Of a stretch of 64,000 bases of DNA, positions 14,916 through 24,138 are shown one piece after another (position 1 is the first letter of the stretch; every line of letters begins with the position of its first letter). This DNA comes from Lachnospiraceae bacterium. GTDB lineage: Bacteria; Bacillota; Clostridia; Lachnospirales; Lachnospiraceae. Made by a program: the position numbers and the translations under genes. The notes beneath the pieces are model-generated. The model did not search any database. It saw only the letters and a program-made list of their open reading frames with translations, and had not been told where the DNA came from. The DNA lies in the NCBI GenBank assembly GCA_015056865.1, contig SVFM01000011.1:1-64000 (forward strand). Reading direction: 5' to 3'.

Positions 14916-15926
14916 TTATTTCCTTCTAACAACCCGGCTTCCTATAAGCACCATCCCTAACGTACACAATATGGTTAAAAAAAGTAGCCATCCGTGGTAA
15001 ATTCTGTGAAACACAGCATCCATCACTTCTCTGATCACAGATATTACCAGAAGATGCAATATATAAATCCAGGTCGAATGTTTCCTTCCAATACCGACAA
15101 GACAAGCAGTTGCCCTGCTGCCTCCGCTTCCCACAAACAATGCAAAAAGCAAAAACACAGCCATAGCCAGAAAAATAGTACTGATATACATATCCCCCGG
15201 GAATATTGCTGCAATATCCCGCAGCAGATAATCTTCCAATAAAGAGGTTGCAAAAAAAAGCAAGACGCAGGCAATCAGCATCACTCTGCTGATTTTGGCC
15301 CTCAGCACATCTATTTTGTCAAACAAGAATCTCCCCAGTGCAAAAAAAGGCAAGCCAAGCAGGAGCCAGTTCCGCTCCAAATATCCAGGAAATCCATCTG
15401 CAAACAGCACAAACCCATACCGACCAACCAACAGATTTCCTGCCAAAAGCAAAGGAATTACCCAGACCAATCCTTTTACCTTATGTAGACCCACCTTGGT
15501 ATAGAGAAACAAAACATATAAGATGGCACCCAAATACCATATATGATAACCAAACAGTGCCTCATTAAACAGCAGCATGATCAAAATGGCTTTGGGCTGA
15601 AAGCGACCTGTCAGCCATTCACCAAGGGGTATATGAAGGCGAACTGCCGCCAGCAAATCCCAAACACCGTATAATACAAGGGAAATTGCAAGTAAAATTG
15701 CAATTTTCTTCATCTGCATGGCTGTCCGCCCGTCTTCTTGGACCTTCCTATAAAAGAAACCACTGATCATAAAAAAAACAGGAACCGCAATCTGAGACAA
15801 GGCAAGGATCATATCGCCCACCCTGCCCGGAATAGGGGTATGAATATATATGACGAGAAAAGCACAAATACACTTCAGTATATCAAGCCCTACCCACCTT
15901 TTTACTTTTTCCACAGGCACCCTCAC
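14916..15926 (-). CDS. Acyltransferase 3 family membrane protein
   Basis: A 336-residue polytopic membrane protein with about ten helices. Its start carries the family signature: GLDILKCICAFLVIYIHTPI with the catalytic His at about residue 29, then FFMISGFFY. HIWYLGAILYVL is the second conserved region. Such enzymes transfer acetyl or other acyl groups to surface polysaccharides or peptidoglycan. It starts 4 bp after the stop of the upstream membrane protein, so the two are co-transcribed and probably act on the same surface glycan (inference). Confidence 0.85.
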   Translation of the reverse strand: MRVPVEKVKRWVGLDILKCICAFLVIYIHTPIPGRVGDMILALSQIAVPVFFMISGFFYRKVQEDGRTAMQMKKIAILLAISLVLYGVWDLLAAVRLHIPLGEWLTGRFQPKAILIMLLFNEALFGYHIWYLGAILYVLFLYTKVGLHKVKGLVWVIPLLLAGNLLVGRYGFVLFADGFPGYLERNWLLLGLPFFALGRFLFDKIDVLRAKISRVMLIACVLLFFATSLLEDYLLRDIAAIFPGDMYISTIFLAMAVFLLFALFVGSGGSRATACLVGIGRKHSTWIYILHLLVISVIREVMDAVFHRIYHGWLLFLTILCTLGMVLIGSRVVRRK

Positions 15927-15930
15927 CTCC

Positions 15931-17694
15931 TTAGTACTGCTCCGACACCTTAAATACCACTAAAACCGGAGAGTCTTTTCCAAACCTGGCAACCTCCAGA
16001 AGTCCTATCTCCTTGCCCTGCAGTTCATAAAATTCCTGCAAAAATGTAATGTCCCTGCCCACATCTGTCACATAATAAAAATTCTCCGTCAGAAGTGCCT
16101 CCGCCAAGGGCTGTCCCGCCCAATCGGTGTACTGATCAAGGCCCTCCCGGTGCAAAGGGCTTTTGGCCATCCATCCCCCAAGTATATCATAATTTTTCTG
16201 TGCAGGCTCCTTTTGACCAAATACCTTATCCTTAAAATTCACCGTAGAGTATACATCCAGGCAATAGTAATTCTCCGGATTTTCTCCTGCATATTCTTTC
16301 AATGCATTCCAGCTTACATTGTTGTATTCCCTGCCCAGAGCCTCGTACTTAACTGTCTCGTAAGATGTCTTCCAAGAACCCAGTGACAGCACTCCAAAAA
16401 CAAGGACCGCCCCCACAGCAAACCCTTTTCTTACCTTCTTGGATAATTCCTTACAGTCCCCCAGCTGTTTTGCCGTCAAGGCAAGCAGCACCACCAATTC
16501 CATGTAATACAGCGGGTGACTGATCCGCTTAGGCACTCTGTCCGCCAGAACCACATAAAACCACGGTATCATACGAAACAACCAAAAAAGCGGCAGCTTC
16601 CACAGATAACTCCTGTCTTTCGTGACTATGGCCACCGCGATCAGCAACCCATACGCTGCCAGAACAAAATAGTTGTGTGGAGCATCCACATCCCGGACCA
16701 ACCTGTACAGTATATTCTTTACCGTGCGAAACACATCCCAAGTCGACGGTAAGATGCCTTCCTTCTCCTGATTATAACGGGCCACATCCCACAAAAGCTC
16801 CCCGTCAATACTTTCATCCAGACTGTAATTATAGTTATCGATCAGCTGATACTGCATCTGACTAACGCCTATCTGGCTATAATATCCTTCCGCCTCTTCA
16901 TAAGTAGGATATCCCTTGTAGTCATACAACTGAGTTCCCGCATTGTAAAGGTAAATAAAATCCTTCCATGGCTCGCTTCTATAGGCAAGCTTTTCTCCCA
17001 ACATACCGCCGGCCATTCCCAATGCAACAGCTGCCAGCACCCCCACATATCTCAGGAGCACCTGCTTTCTCCACATCTGCTTCTCTCTGCTCCAATGAAA
17101 AATGCCAAGTGCCGCAAGAAACGGGGACAAAAGCAGGAACATTTCTGACCGTACAAAAAAAGCAAGAAGGGCCAGGAGCACGGTTCCTACATTTCTTTTT
17201 AAAAATTCTTTGGCTGTCAGACCTCCCGGTGTGGTGTAAAGCAGAAATCCGGCCGCTGTAGCAAGTACGCCGCATACCACCGTATATTGCATAAATACCA
17301 GTTCATAACCCATCAATAAAAGTACAAGGATCCCTTCCCCTGCCAACAAGATTACCTTCTTCACCCTGCCGTCACAAATAGAAAGGCTCCTGGCTGCAAT
17401 GGCAAACAGAGAGACCCCAAAGCAAAAGCACATAAAGAGACCAAACCATGGCACTCCGGGGATCGCACGATAAAACAAGCTCAAAACCCACCCCAAGGGA
17501 TACAGCAGCTGAATACTATGCCCGTCCGGAGTGCCGCTGTAACGCCCGGAAAGAATATCGTGAATTAAAAGATCATCATTATAATCATAGTAAAAATCAA
17601 AGCGAAGTCCCTGAATGGTATAAAGCAACACAACAAACAACAGTGCCGCCCCACCAATCAGAAACCTTTTGCTTTTTAGGATTCTTCTAACCAT
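15931..17694 (-). CDS. Large polytopic membrane protein, glycosyltransferase-like
   Basis: A 587-residue protein from the ATG at 17694, which follows GGGGGGAAA; an in-frame ATG at 17721 lacks a ribosome site. An N-terminal transmembrane helix precedes a soluble loop (FDFYYDYNDDLLIHDILSGRYSGTPDGHSIQ), then about ten helices to residue 430, then an extracytoplasmic domain (about 440-585). The acidic DD loop after the first helix and the overall layout resemble GT-C type lipid-linked sugar transferases, but no defined family is recognised. It lies between an SGNH hydrolase and an acyltransferase, fitting a surface-glycan modification unit. Confidence 0.65.
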   Translation of the reverse strand: MVRRILKSKRFLIGGAALLFVVLLYTIQGLRFDFYYDYNDDLLIHDILSGRYSGTPDGHSIQLLYPLGWVLSLFYRAIPGVPWFGLFMCFCFGVSLFAIAARSLSICDGRVKKVILLAGEGILVLLLMGYELVFMQYTVVCGVLATAAGFLLYTTPGGLTAKEFLKRNVGTVLLALLAFFVRSEMFLLLSPFLAALGIFHWSREKQMWRKQVLLRYVGVLAAVALGMAGGMLGEKLAYRSEPWKDFIYLYNAGTQLYDYKGYPTYEEAEGYYSQIGVSQMQYQLIDNYNYSLDESIDGELLWDVARYNQEKEGILPSTWDVFRTVKNILYRLVRDVDAPHNYFVLAAYGLLIAVAIVTKDRSYLWKLPLFWLFRMIPWFYVVLADRVPKRISHPLYYMELVVLLALTAKQLGDCKELSKKVRKGFAVGAVLVFGVLSLGSWKTSYETVKYEALGREYNNVSWNALKEYAGENPENYYCLDVYSTVNFKDKVFGQKEPAQKNYDILGGWMAKSPLHREGLDQYTDWAGQPLAEALLTENFYYVTDVGRDITFLQEFYELQGKEIGLLEVARFGKDSPVLVVFKVSEQY

Positions 17695-17726
17695 TTTCCC
17701 CCCTGTCTGTAGTACTTTCATACATG

Positions 17727-18347
17727 CTATTTTTTCATAAATGTCTCAATCCAAGCTCTTGCTATGATTTCATGACCGGCAGCAGTTGGATGCACGCCAT
17801 CGATCAGCCAATGGGAGGTGGGCGCCAGTTGCTCCGCTTCCTCCATGCGCGCCTGTAAAGGAATAAATTCCAGTCCGTTCTTCTCTGCCACCCTGGCCGC
17901 TGCAGCGGCTCGTAATGCCACCTCATCCTGGAAATAATCCCAGTGCTCCTCGGTGGCGCTGCCGGGCCGTACAAAGGGCTCCATAATCATGATCCGAAGT
18001 TCCGGCAAAGCTGCCTTCAGTTCCTTGATCAGCAGATCATACACCGTCTCAAACAGCTCTGTATGTACACCGTTGCATAAACCGATCTCATGCCACACAT
18101 CATTCACACCGATCAAGATACTCATCACATCCGGCTTCAAATTGATCATATCGGACTTAATCCTGGAAAGCAGATCTGTTACACGGTTTCCGCTGATCCC
18201 ACGATTGAGAAACCCATACTCGCCGGGATAGTCATACCCCAATCTGGCCGCCACAAGAGTCGGATATCCATTGCCGGCAAAGCAATCATTATCCCTCTGT
18301 CTGACTGCATCTGTTATAGAATCTCCCATAAACAAAATTTTCTTCAT
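17727..18347 (-). CDS. SGNH/GDSL-family hydrolase (esterase-like)
   Basis: A 206-residue hydrolase. The start at 18347 (MKKILFMGDSITD) has AAAGGGG upstream. The four SGNH blocks are visible: GDS with the nucleophile (MGDSITD), Gly in NRGISGNR, Asn in IGVNDVWHE, and the DxxH pair in DGVHPTAAGHE. No signal peptide, so it is cytosolic. Likely deacetylates or de-esterifies a carbohydrate. It lies 32 bp upstream of the large membrane protein and acyltransferase, suggesting a shared glycan substrate. Confidence 0.88.
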   Translation of the reverse strand: MKKILFMGDSITDAVRQRDNDCFAGNGYPTLVAARLGYDYPGEYGFLNRGISGNRVTDLLSRIKSDMINLKPDVMSILIGVNDVWHEIGLCNGVHTELFETVYDLLIKELKAALPELRIMIMEPFVRPGSATEEHWDYFQDEVALRAAAAARVAEKNGLEFIPLQARMEEAEQLAPTSHWLIDGVHPTAAGHEIIARAWIETFMKK

Positions 18348-18373
18348 ACATATACCCCTTTCCTTTTTAAAAC

Positions 18374-18673
18374 TCATTTTAGCATTCTTTTCCGCATATA
18401 GCGAAAAACTTGCTCTAAAAAGTCATCCCTATCTTTGTGGTGGCAGTTAGCCAAGAACATTTCCAGATCAAATGTCTCCTTGTTTTCTCCCGTGATCAGA
18501 TAAGTTGGATCGATCTTATATATCTGATAGAGGATCAGGAGTTTTTCTGGCTGAAGGCCATAGTCCCCGTTCTCCAGTTTGCGGTAGTGTTCCACACCTA
18601 CCCCCAGAGTTTCTGCAAATTGCTCCTGGGTATACCTACAATTCACACGGATTTCCCGCAATCGCCTTCCCAT
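18374..18673 (-). CDS. XRE-family helix-turn-helix regulator
   Basis: A 99-residue DNA-binding protein. Residues 2-57 form a Cro/CI helix-turn-helix (LREIRVNCRYTQEQFAETLG, VGVEHYRKLENGDYG), followed by a short C-terminal region ending in FRYMRKRMLK. The ATG at 18673 has no good ribosome site; an upstream in-frame stretch without ATG/GTG/TTG leaves the true start uncertain. It lies 26 bp ahead of the SGNH gene in the same direction and may control the surface-glycan unit (inference). Confidence 0.75.
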   Translation of the reverse strand: MGRRLREIRVNCRYTQEQFAETLGVGVEHYRKLENGDYGLQPEKLLILYQIYKIDPTYLITGENKETFDLEMFLANCHHKDRDDFLEQVFRYMRKRMLK

Positions 18674-18774
18674 CTGTATCTGAAATTCTTTTTTTGCTTT
18701 TCTTATGACATGTACCTCACTTTCAGCCCATCACAGCAATAAGAGGCACCTGCCAACAAATTGCGTTGCAACCA

Positions 18775-19623
18775 CTAGTGTGTCGCAACGCAACCTTGAT
18801 TATGCAATTTTGAGTCTAGCTCTTTCCACAATTCATTCATAGTCTTTCCCAGCACAGGATGACGCAGATTGGGTGCAATCTGGGCCATAGGCTGCAATAC
18901 AAAATCACGATTTTGCAGATCCACATGAGGAATGATCAGCCTGTCATCCTCGTAAACCAGCCTGTCATAGAACAAAATATCCAGATCCAGTGTTCTCGGT
19001 CCCCATCGCAAAGTTCGCTCTCTGCCCTCTCCGGCCTCCACCATATGCAGAAAATCCAAAAGCTCACCCGGGGTGAACAATGTATCTATCTCCAGAGCTC
19101 CATTCAAAAAATCCTCCTGCTCCGTCACTCCATAGGGCTTGGTCACGATCCAGTCACTGACTGCTCCCACTTTGATCTTTGGGTTTGCTTTGATGGCATT
19201 CAGGGCCTGGGCAATATGCCTCTGCTTATCTCCCATATTGGAGCCTACCGCCAGATATACCTTGTGCCAACCACGCTCTACAGCTACTGACACCGATGCA
19301 AAGGGAAGGCCTACAGGAGCATTGGGTTTACGGATTTCCAAATGCACCTTTTTTACCAGTGGACAGGACAATAAAATTTCTTCTGCCACCACTTCTGCCG
19401 CCCGTTCGATGAGCTTCCATGTATTTTCCGTCATAACACGGGTGATCAGATGACACACCTGACCATAGTCCGTAGCGTCACCCAGCTCATCCGTCATGCC
19501 GGCCTTTCGCGTGTCTGTGTACAGAGTGGCATTCACATAAAAAAACTGTCCCTTTTCATTTTCTTCCGGGAAAACCCCGTGGTAAGCATAAACCTGAAGC
19601 TCCCTGATCCTGATCTCGTCCAT
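18775..19623 (-). CDS. folB-folK: Bifunctional dihydroneopterin aldolase / HPPK
   Basis: A 282-residue fusion. Residues 1 to about 118 are FolB (RELQVYAYHGVFPEENEKGQ, ATDYGQVCHLI, LIERAAEVVAEEIL, VHLEIRKPNAPVG), which cleaves dihydroneopterin to 6-hydroxymethyl-dihydropterin. Residues about 120-275 are FolK (VYLAVGSNMGDKQRHI, RWGPRTLDLDILFYD with the Mg-binding Asp pair, IPHVDLQNRDFVLQPM), which pyrophosphorylates that product. The gene starts 3 bp after the folP stop, so the two are translationally close. It is the last gene of the folate cluster. Confidence 0.95.
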   Translation of the reverse strand: MDEIRIRELQVYAYHGVFPEENEKGQFFYVNATLYTDTRKAGMTDELGDATDYGQVCHLITRVMTENTWKLIERAAEVVAEEILLSCPLVKKVHLEIRKPNAPVGLPFASVSVAVERGWHKVYLAVGSNMGDKQRHIAQALNAIKANPKIKVGAVSDWIVTKPYGVTEQEDFLNGALEIDTLFTPGELLDFLHMVEAGEGRERTLRWGPRTLDLDILFYDRLVYEDDRLIIPHVDLQNRDFVLQPMAQIAPNLRHPVLGKTMNELWKELDSKLHNQGCVATH

Positions 19624-19626
19624 TAT

Positions 19627-20448
19627 TTATCTGCCTCTCCTTTGTCCTGCCAATATAGCCTCTGCCATACGGACAGCCCTCACATTCTCTATAATATCAT
19701 GTACTCTTATAAACATACATCCTTTCAATACAGCAAAAACGGTGGTCACCAAGGTCCCCTCCAGTCTTTGCTCCGCAGGCAGATCCAAAGTCAGTCCGAT
19801 CACCGACTTACGGCTGGCCCCCAACAGAAGTGGATATCCAAGCGCCGCCAAATGATCCAGACTACGGATCACCTCCAAGTTTTCTTCATAAGTTTTCCCA
19901 AAGCCAACACCCGGATCCAGCAAAATCTTATCGTCAGGGATGCCGGCTCTTCTGGCCAATTCAGCAGACTGGGCCAGTTCCACCGCCACATCATCCATCA
20001 GATTTTGATAGCCTTGCTCGCTGCGATTATGCATCAGGCAACATGCCACCTTCCCCTGAGCAATAACAGCCCCCATGCGACAGTCTCCCTTTAGGCCCCA
20101 GATATCATTGATCATATCTGCCCCGGCACGGATCCCCTCCCTGGCCACACCACTTTTGTAGGTGTCCAAAGAGATAGGCACATCAAATCTTGCCTTTACA
20201 GCCTCTATCACAGGCACAACACGTGCGATCTCCTCCTCATCAGAAATTTGATCATATCCAGGTCTGGTAGACTCACCTCCAATGTCCAACACATCCATGC
20301 CCTGATCCAGCATCTCCTGAACCCGCCAAAGGGCCGCATCTCTATCCTGCCACAAGCCTCCGTCAGAAAAAGAATCCGGTGTCACATTCAGTATGCCCAT
20401 GATATAGGTTTTATTTTTATCCTGAAAATCACGATTACCGATCTTCAT
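19627..20448 (-). CDS. folP: Dihydropteroate synthase
   Basis: A 273-residue TIM-barrel enzyme condensing the pterin pyrophosphate with p-aminobenzoate. Signatures: MGILNVTPDSFSDGG near the N-terminus, DIGGESTRPGYD, ISLDTYKSGVA, MINDIWG, LDPGVGFGKT, GASRKSVIG. The start at 20448 is set by AGAAGGGAG; the open frame reaches to 21003 through the hairpin repeat and the antisense of the HD gene, which is not real coding sequence. It is the fourth gene of folC-folE-HD-folP-folBK. Confidence 0.95.
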   Translation of the reverse strand: MKIGNRDFQDKNKTYIMGILNVTPDSFSDGGLWQDRDAALWRVQEMLDQGMDVLDIGGESTRPGYDQISDEEEIARVVPVIEAVKARFDVPISLDTYKSGVAREGIRAGADMINDIWGLKGDCRMGAVIAQGKVACCLMHNRSEQGYQNLMDDVAVELAQSAELARRAGIPDDKILLDPGVGFGKTYEENLEVIRSLDHLAALGYPLLLGASRKSVIGLTLDLPAEQRLEGTLVTTVFAVLKGCMFIRVHDIIENVRAVRMAEAILAGQRRGR

Positions 20449-20479
20449 TCTATACTCCCTTCTGCTATTGATATTAAGC

Positions 20480-20681
20480 AAGCAGTTGCGAAACCAAGAG
20501 GGCCGGAGTGCCAAGGATTTTGTTTTAGAGAAGGGCCCTTGAAAAACGTCAGCACTTGAATTTTTCAAGCATAGCTGCGCCGAAAAAGTCTTAGTGCTGC
20601 TACGTTTTTCACGGAGTGAGAACGTGCCCGAGCTGAAACAAAATCCTTGGCGCCCCGGCCCTCTTGGTTTCGTAATTACCT
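20480..20681. repeat. Long hairpin element, copy 2 (40-bp imperfect arms)
   Basis: The left arm 20489-20528 and right arm 20633-20672 are complementary at 37 of 40 positions. The core (20529-20632) shares with copy 1 (12421-12519) the run GGGCCCTTGAAAAACG, CAGCACTTG, TTTTTCAAGCA, CTGCTACGTTTTTCACGGAG and RTGCC, although the arms are unrelated. The outer ends are partly complementary (CAAGCAGTTG / AATTACCTGC). It fills the space between the HD gene stop (20684) and the folP ribosome site. Confidence 0.88.
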
Positions 20682-20683
20682 GC

Positions 20684-21166
20684 CTAATATCGCAGCCATT
20701 TATTCTTCTTGTCACCTTTCCAGTTACACTGGGCCTGCGCCTGACAGGAAAAGCAGGCCCTGCTGGCCTTATCTGCCCGATACAAAAGTCCCTCCAAAGA
20801 GGTTTCCCCGGCAACTGCCTGATCCCTATGCTTTCGGATCGCAGAAACAATACGCTCTGTCTCTTTCTCAGTAAACCCGCAATCCTTAAGTATCTGGGGC
20901 GCCCGCAAAGCGCTGGCCTGTTCATGAGGGATTCCTGTTTCATACTGATCATGTCTACCAATATCGTGAAGCAGAGCCGCTGCATAGACCAGTTCATGGT
21001 CAAGCCCCAGGTCTTCTTCCAGGTTCATGATCTGACCAATCCTGGCCACATCCAAAAAGTGCGTCATATTATGACGGCAGAAGTGCCTATCCACTTCTGC
21101 CTCCTCATTTTTTCTTACATTTTCCAAGAACAGTTCATGTTTTATGATCCTGTTTACTCTTTCCAT
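20684..21166 (-). CDS. HD-domain hydrolase in the folate operon
   Basis: A 160-residue HD-superfamily metal hydrolase. A His in RHNMTHFLDVARIG (about residues 31-44), the HD pair in LLHDIGRHD (His67, Asp68), and GIPHEQAS (His81) supply the metal site. A C-terminal Cys pair lies in RACFSCQAQAQCNW. It sits between folE and folP, spaced 7 bp from folE, so it belongs to the folate operon. Family members are phosphohydrolases. A role in removing phosphate from dihydroneopterin triphosphate or monophosphate, a step without a dedicated gene here, is an inference from context. Confidence 0.82.
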   Translation of the reverse strand: MERVNRIIKHELFLENVRKNEEAEVDRHFCRHNMTHFLDVARIGQIMNLEEDLGLDHELVYAAALLHDIGRHDQYETGIPHEQASALRAPQILKDCGFTEKETERIVSAIRKHRDQAVAGETSLEGLLYRADKASRACFSCQAQAQCNWKGDKKNKWLRY

Positions 21167-21173
21167 TTTCCGA

Positions 21174-21731
21174 TTATCCTTTTATCATCTGCCAAAAACG
21201 ATTCTGCAGCATCTCATCCTTGGCAAAGCAGCCTCTGACCGCTACCGTCATGGTCTTACTGCCAGGTTTCTTCACCCCCCGCATGGTCATGCACATATGC
21301 TCCGCCTCCAGCATAACCATTACTCCTTTCGGTGCCAGATGCTCCATAATTGCATCGGCGATCTGCCCTGTCATCTGCTCCTGGATCTGTGGCCTTGCTG
21401 CATAGACCTCCACTGTCCGTGCCAGCTTACTTAAGCCTACCACTTTGCCATCCGGCACATAAGCCACATGAGCCTTACCATAAAAAGGCAGCAAATGATG
21501 TTCACAGGTAGAATAAAACACAATATCCCTCTCCAGCACCATTTCACTGTTTTCCACAGAAAAAGTCTTACTCAGATGCTCCGACGCATCCTGATCCATT
21601 CCTCGGAAAATCTCCTCATACATTCTGCCTATCCTGGCCGGCGTCTCTTTCAGTCCCTCTCTGTTCGGATCTTCTCCGATCCCCTCCAAAAGTAGCTTTA
21701 CCGCCTGCTCAATTTTATGTTTATCTACCAT
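21174..21731 (-). CDS. folE: GTP cyclohydrolase I
   Basis: A 185-residue enzyme that converts GTP to 7,8-dihydroneopterin triphosphate, the first step of folate synthesis. It has [20 protein letters not shown], the zinc site [20 protein letters not shown] (Cys76, His79) with GLSKLAR, and the second zinc cysteine in [11 protein letters not shown]. Length is typical of the type IA enzyme. Its start overlaps the end of folC by 11 bp, indicating coupled translation. Confidence 0.96.
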   Translation of the reverse strand: MVDKHKIEQAVKLLLEGIGEDPNREGLKETPARIGRMYEEIFRGMDQDASEHLSKTFSVENSEMVLERDIVFYSTCEHHLLPFYGKAHVAYVPDGKVVGLSKLARTVEVYAARPQIQEQMTGQIADAIMEHLAPKGVMVMLEAEHMCMTMRGVKKPGSKTMTVAVRGCFAKDEMLQNRFWQMIKG

Positions 21732-23022
21732 GCTTTACACCGTTCTTTCCTTTTACGATCTGCATCAATTTGCCCAAGTAAGACAAGGATCCAAAGGCTA
21801 TGATCACATCCGCTTTCTCTGAGAGCAGATAGGCCATTTCCACAGCCTCCTCCAGACTTCCTGCCACGGTCACCCTGGGATGAAACTCAGACACCACCTG
21901 GGCCAGCTCATAAGCGGGCATGGCTCTGGGATTATCCGGTGTAGCCACCGTAATGATCTGATCCGCATAGGCATAGGTCTCCGCTATTACCTTTTCATAT
22001 TCCTTATCTTTTAATATCCCCATTATATAAATAATTCTACGATTTGTAAAATAAAACCTGATAGAATCCGCAAGATTTTTTGCTCCGTCCTGATTGTGGG
22101 CACCATCCACCACAAATAAAGGACGCTTTCCGATCACCTCAAACCGTCCCGGCCATACTGTCTGTACAAGCCCCTTTCGCAACTGCTGTTCCGTCAAATT
22201 GACTTTTTCAGTCAGTGCGCAAATCACTTCTATGGCCAACACCGCATTGGCAACCTGATGCTTTCCTGCCAATCGAATCTCCAGATCCCTCATTCCACCA
22301 TAATCGAACCGCTGCCGTTCCACACCATAACGGACTCTCACGGCCTGCTGCGTATCCGCCACCACAAAAGGACACCCCAATTCCTCGGCTTTTTGCCTTA
22401 GCACCTTGTTCACCTGCGGATCTTGTACCGTTGTAATGACAGGGCACCCGGCTTTACAGATACCGGCTTTTTCCGTGGCAATCTCCTCCAACGTATTTCC
22501 CAGAAATTTCATGTGATCCATACTGATCGAAGCAAATACCGCAGCCAGCGGTTTCTCAATGATATTGGTGGCATCCAGTCTGCCTCCCATACCCGTTTCC
22601 AAAACCACCATGTCGCAGCCCTGCTCAGCAAAAAAAAGAAATGCCAGAGCCGTTTCAAACTCAAACTGGGTCGGGTGAGATTTTCCCTCCTTTACCACTT
22701 CTTCACAGGCTGCCCTCACCCGCTCTGTATACGTACACAACTTTTCCTGACTGATGGGCCGCTGATTGATCTGTATTTTTTCCCTGTATTCAAAAATAAC
22801 CGGTGATAGATATCTCCCCACCTTATATCCTGCACACTGTAATATTGTGGATACATAGGCCAGAACAGAACCCTTTCCATTGGTACCAGCAATATGAATG
22901 ATCCTTAGCTTGTCCTGGGGATTCCCAAGTTTTGCACAAAGGTTTCTCATATTTTCTAATCCCGGTACAATCCCCAGGGTACTCAAACCCTGCAGATATT
23001 CCATGGTCTTTTTATAATTCAT
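21721..23022 (-). CDS. folC: Folylpolyglutamate / dihydrofolate synthase
   Basis: A 433-residue Mur-ligase-like enzyme that adds glutamate to dihydropteroate or folates. Walker-type loop [11 protein letters not shown] at residues 43-53; [19 protein letters not shown] substrate region, [48 protein letters not shown]. It opens the minus-strand folate cluster and starts 33 bp from a divergent small membrane protein gene. AGGG lies ahead of the ATG. Confidence 0.95.
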   Translation of the reverse strand: MNYKKTMEYLQGLSTLGIVPGLENMRNLCAKLGNPQDKLRIIHIAGTNGKGSVLAYVSTILQCAGYKVGRYLSPVIFEYREKIQINQRPISQEKLCTYTERVRAACEEVVKEGKSHPTQFEFETALAFLFFAEQGCDMVVLETGMGGRLDATNIIEKPLAAVFASISMDHMKFLGNTLEEIATEKAGICKAGCPVITTVQDPQVNKVLRQKAEELGCPFVVADTQQAVRVRYGVERQRFDYGGMRDLEIRLAGKHQVANAVLAIEVICALTEKVNLTEQQLRKGLVQTVWPGRFEVIGKRPLFVVDGAHNQDGAKNLADSIRFYFTNRRIIYIMGILKDKEYEKVIAETYAYADQIITVATPDNPRAMPAYELAQVVSEFHPRVTVAGSLEEAVEMAYLLSEKADVIIAFGSLSYLGKLMQIVKGKNGVKHGR

Positions 23023-23055
23023 TTTCCCTCCATACCCAGTATAATCCCGCTTTTT

Positions 23056-23472
23056 ATGGGCATACTGCTTACTATGAAAAAACTAATTCACAACTTTATT
23101 CACTGCGGCATCCTTGGGTGGTGCCTGGAAATCATTTTTACTGCTGCAAACTCTGTTCGACGTAGAGAATTTACCCTGAAAGGAAACACATCCCTTTATA
23201 TGTTTCCGATCTATGGCCTGGCTGCCTTTCTGTCACCCATCTGCCGGTTACTGAAGGGAAAACCTGTCCTCTTTCGAGGTCTGACGTACGCAGGCCTGAT
23301 TTTCAGCGCAGAATACCTGACCGGCTCCCTATTGACAAAAAAAGGACTGTGCCCCTGGGACTACGGCCGCTCTAAGTGGCATGTAAACCGCCTGATCCGA
23401 CTGGATTACATTCCATTCTGGGCCTTGGCGGGACTATTATTCGAAAGGCTGCTTGCGGAAAGTGATTCGTAA
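23056..23472 (+). CDS. Putative membrane protein of the CmpB (ABC type IV) family
   Basis: A 138-residue membrane protein with about four helices. Motifs GILGWCLEIIFTAANS, LYMFPIYGLAAFLSPICRLL, LTYAGLIFSAEYLTG and CPWDYGRSKWHVNRLIRLDYIPFWALAGL match the family annotated as putative ABC transporter type IV (CmpB), whose function is unproven. No clear ribosome site; a start at 23074 (MKKLIHNF) is an alternative. Divergent from folC. Its 3' end forms an 11-bp hairpin (23444-23454 with 23471-23481). Confidence 0.75.
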   Translation: MGILLTMKKLIHNFIHCGILGWCLEIIFTAANSVRRREFTLKGNTSLYMFPIYGLAAFLSPICRLLKGKPVLFRGLTYAGLIFSAEYLTGSLLTKKGLCPWDYGRSKWHVNRLIRLDYIPFWALAGLLFERLLAESDS

Positions 23473-23484
23473 GCAGCCTTTCCC
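23444..23484 (+). terminator. Hairpin at the 3' end of the CmpB-like gene
   Basis: AAAGGCTGCTT (23444-23454) pairs perfectly with AAGCAGCCTTT (23471-23481), spanning the stop codon. The uridine run is short (TTTCC), so termination is only moderately supported. Confidence 0.5.
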
Positions 23485-23514
23485 CGAACCGCATCCGCAA
23501 GCCGTCCTGCCATC

Positions 23515-24066
23515 TTATTTTAAACGAAGGCCATCCTGAAATGCATTTCCAACCTTATCTCCAAGACCTATATAAGCATGATTTACCGGATCATAGGTGA
23601 TCGGTTTTAATTTCTTAGGGTCAATCTTTCCATCCGTCAGAATACTTTCATCCGCATTTACATTCACAATTTCTCCAACCAGAATATCATTCTCAAAGCT
23701 TTTTACCCTACATTCTAACGCCATGGGCAGCTCGTCGATCAAAGGAGCATTCACATACTCACTCTTTGTCGCATGAAAACCTGCTTTTGCAAACTTATCC
23801 GGCACCTTACTGGCTGTTTCTACACCCACATAGTCGCAAGGAACCACCGTATCCTCCGTTGCGATGCTGACAGTAAAGGCTCCAGTTTTTGCAAAATTCT
23901 CAGTGGTCTTATGCTCCGACATGCTGATAGAGATCTCATTCATATCAGTAATGATTCCCCATGCTGCATTCATGGCATTCGGCACCCCATTCTCGTCATA
24001 AGTGCCTACAATAAGCACCGGCATTGGGTACATAAAAGGTTTTGCTCCAAAATTTACTCTGCTCAT
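23515..24066 (-). CDS. Flavin reductase family protein (FMN-binding split barrel)
   Basis: A 183-residue flavoprotein of the flavin-reductase-like family. MPVLIVGTYDENGVPNAMNAAWGIITD (about residues 15-41) binds flavin; SISMSEHKTTENFAKTGAFTVSI, DYVGVETASKVPDKFAKAGF and ALECRVKSFENDILVGEIV are the family blocks. It probably reduces FMN or a protein-bound flavin with NAD(P)H in the cytosol; the partner is unknown. Transcribed alone from the promoter at 24090-24118, divergent from the nitroreductase gene. Confidence 0.88.
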   Translation of the reverse strand: MSRVNFGAKPFMYPMPVLIVGTYDENGVPNAMNAAWGIITDMNEISISMSEHKTTENFAKTGAFTVSIATEDTVVPCDYVGVETASKVPDKFAKAGFHATKSEYVNAPLIDELPMALECRVKSFENDILVGEIVNVNADESILTDGKIDPKKLKPITYDPVNHAYIGLGDKVGNAFQDGLRLK

Positions 24067-24089
24067 AATTTTTATCCCCTCTCTATTCC

Positions 24090-24118
24090 ATTATAGTGGA
24101 TAGCTATCGGATATGCAA
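24090..24118 (-). promoter_or_regulatory. Promoter of the flavin reductase gene
   Basis: Minus strand TTGCAT (24118-24113), 17-nt spacer, TATAAT (24095-24090), 24 bp before the start codon. Confidence 0.75.
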
Positions 24119-24138
24119 AACTTTTTTCAAATTTGACA

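Noticed and set aside
19627..21003. A 458-codon open frame that would make folP much longer
   Set aside because: Only the part from 20448 has a ribosome site and dihydropteroate synthase motifs; the rest reads through the hairpin repeat and antisense to the HD gene.
23023..23055. A tetrahydrofolate riboswitch in front of the folate operon
   Set aside because: Only 33 bp separate folC from a divergent gene and no riboswitch core was recognised.
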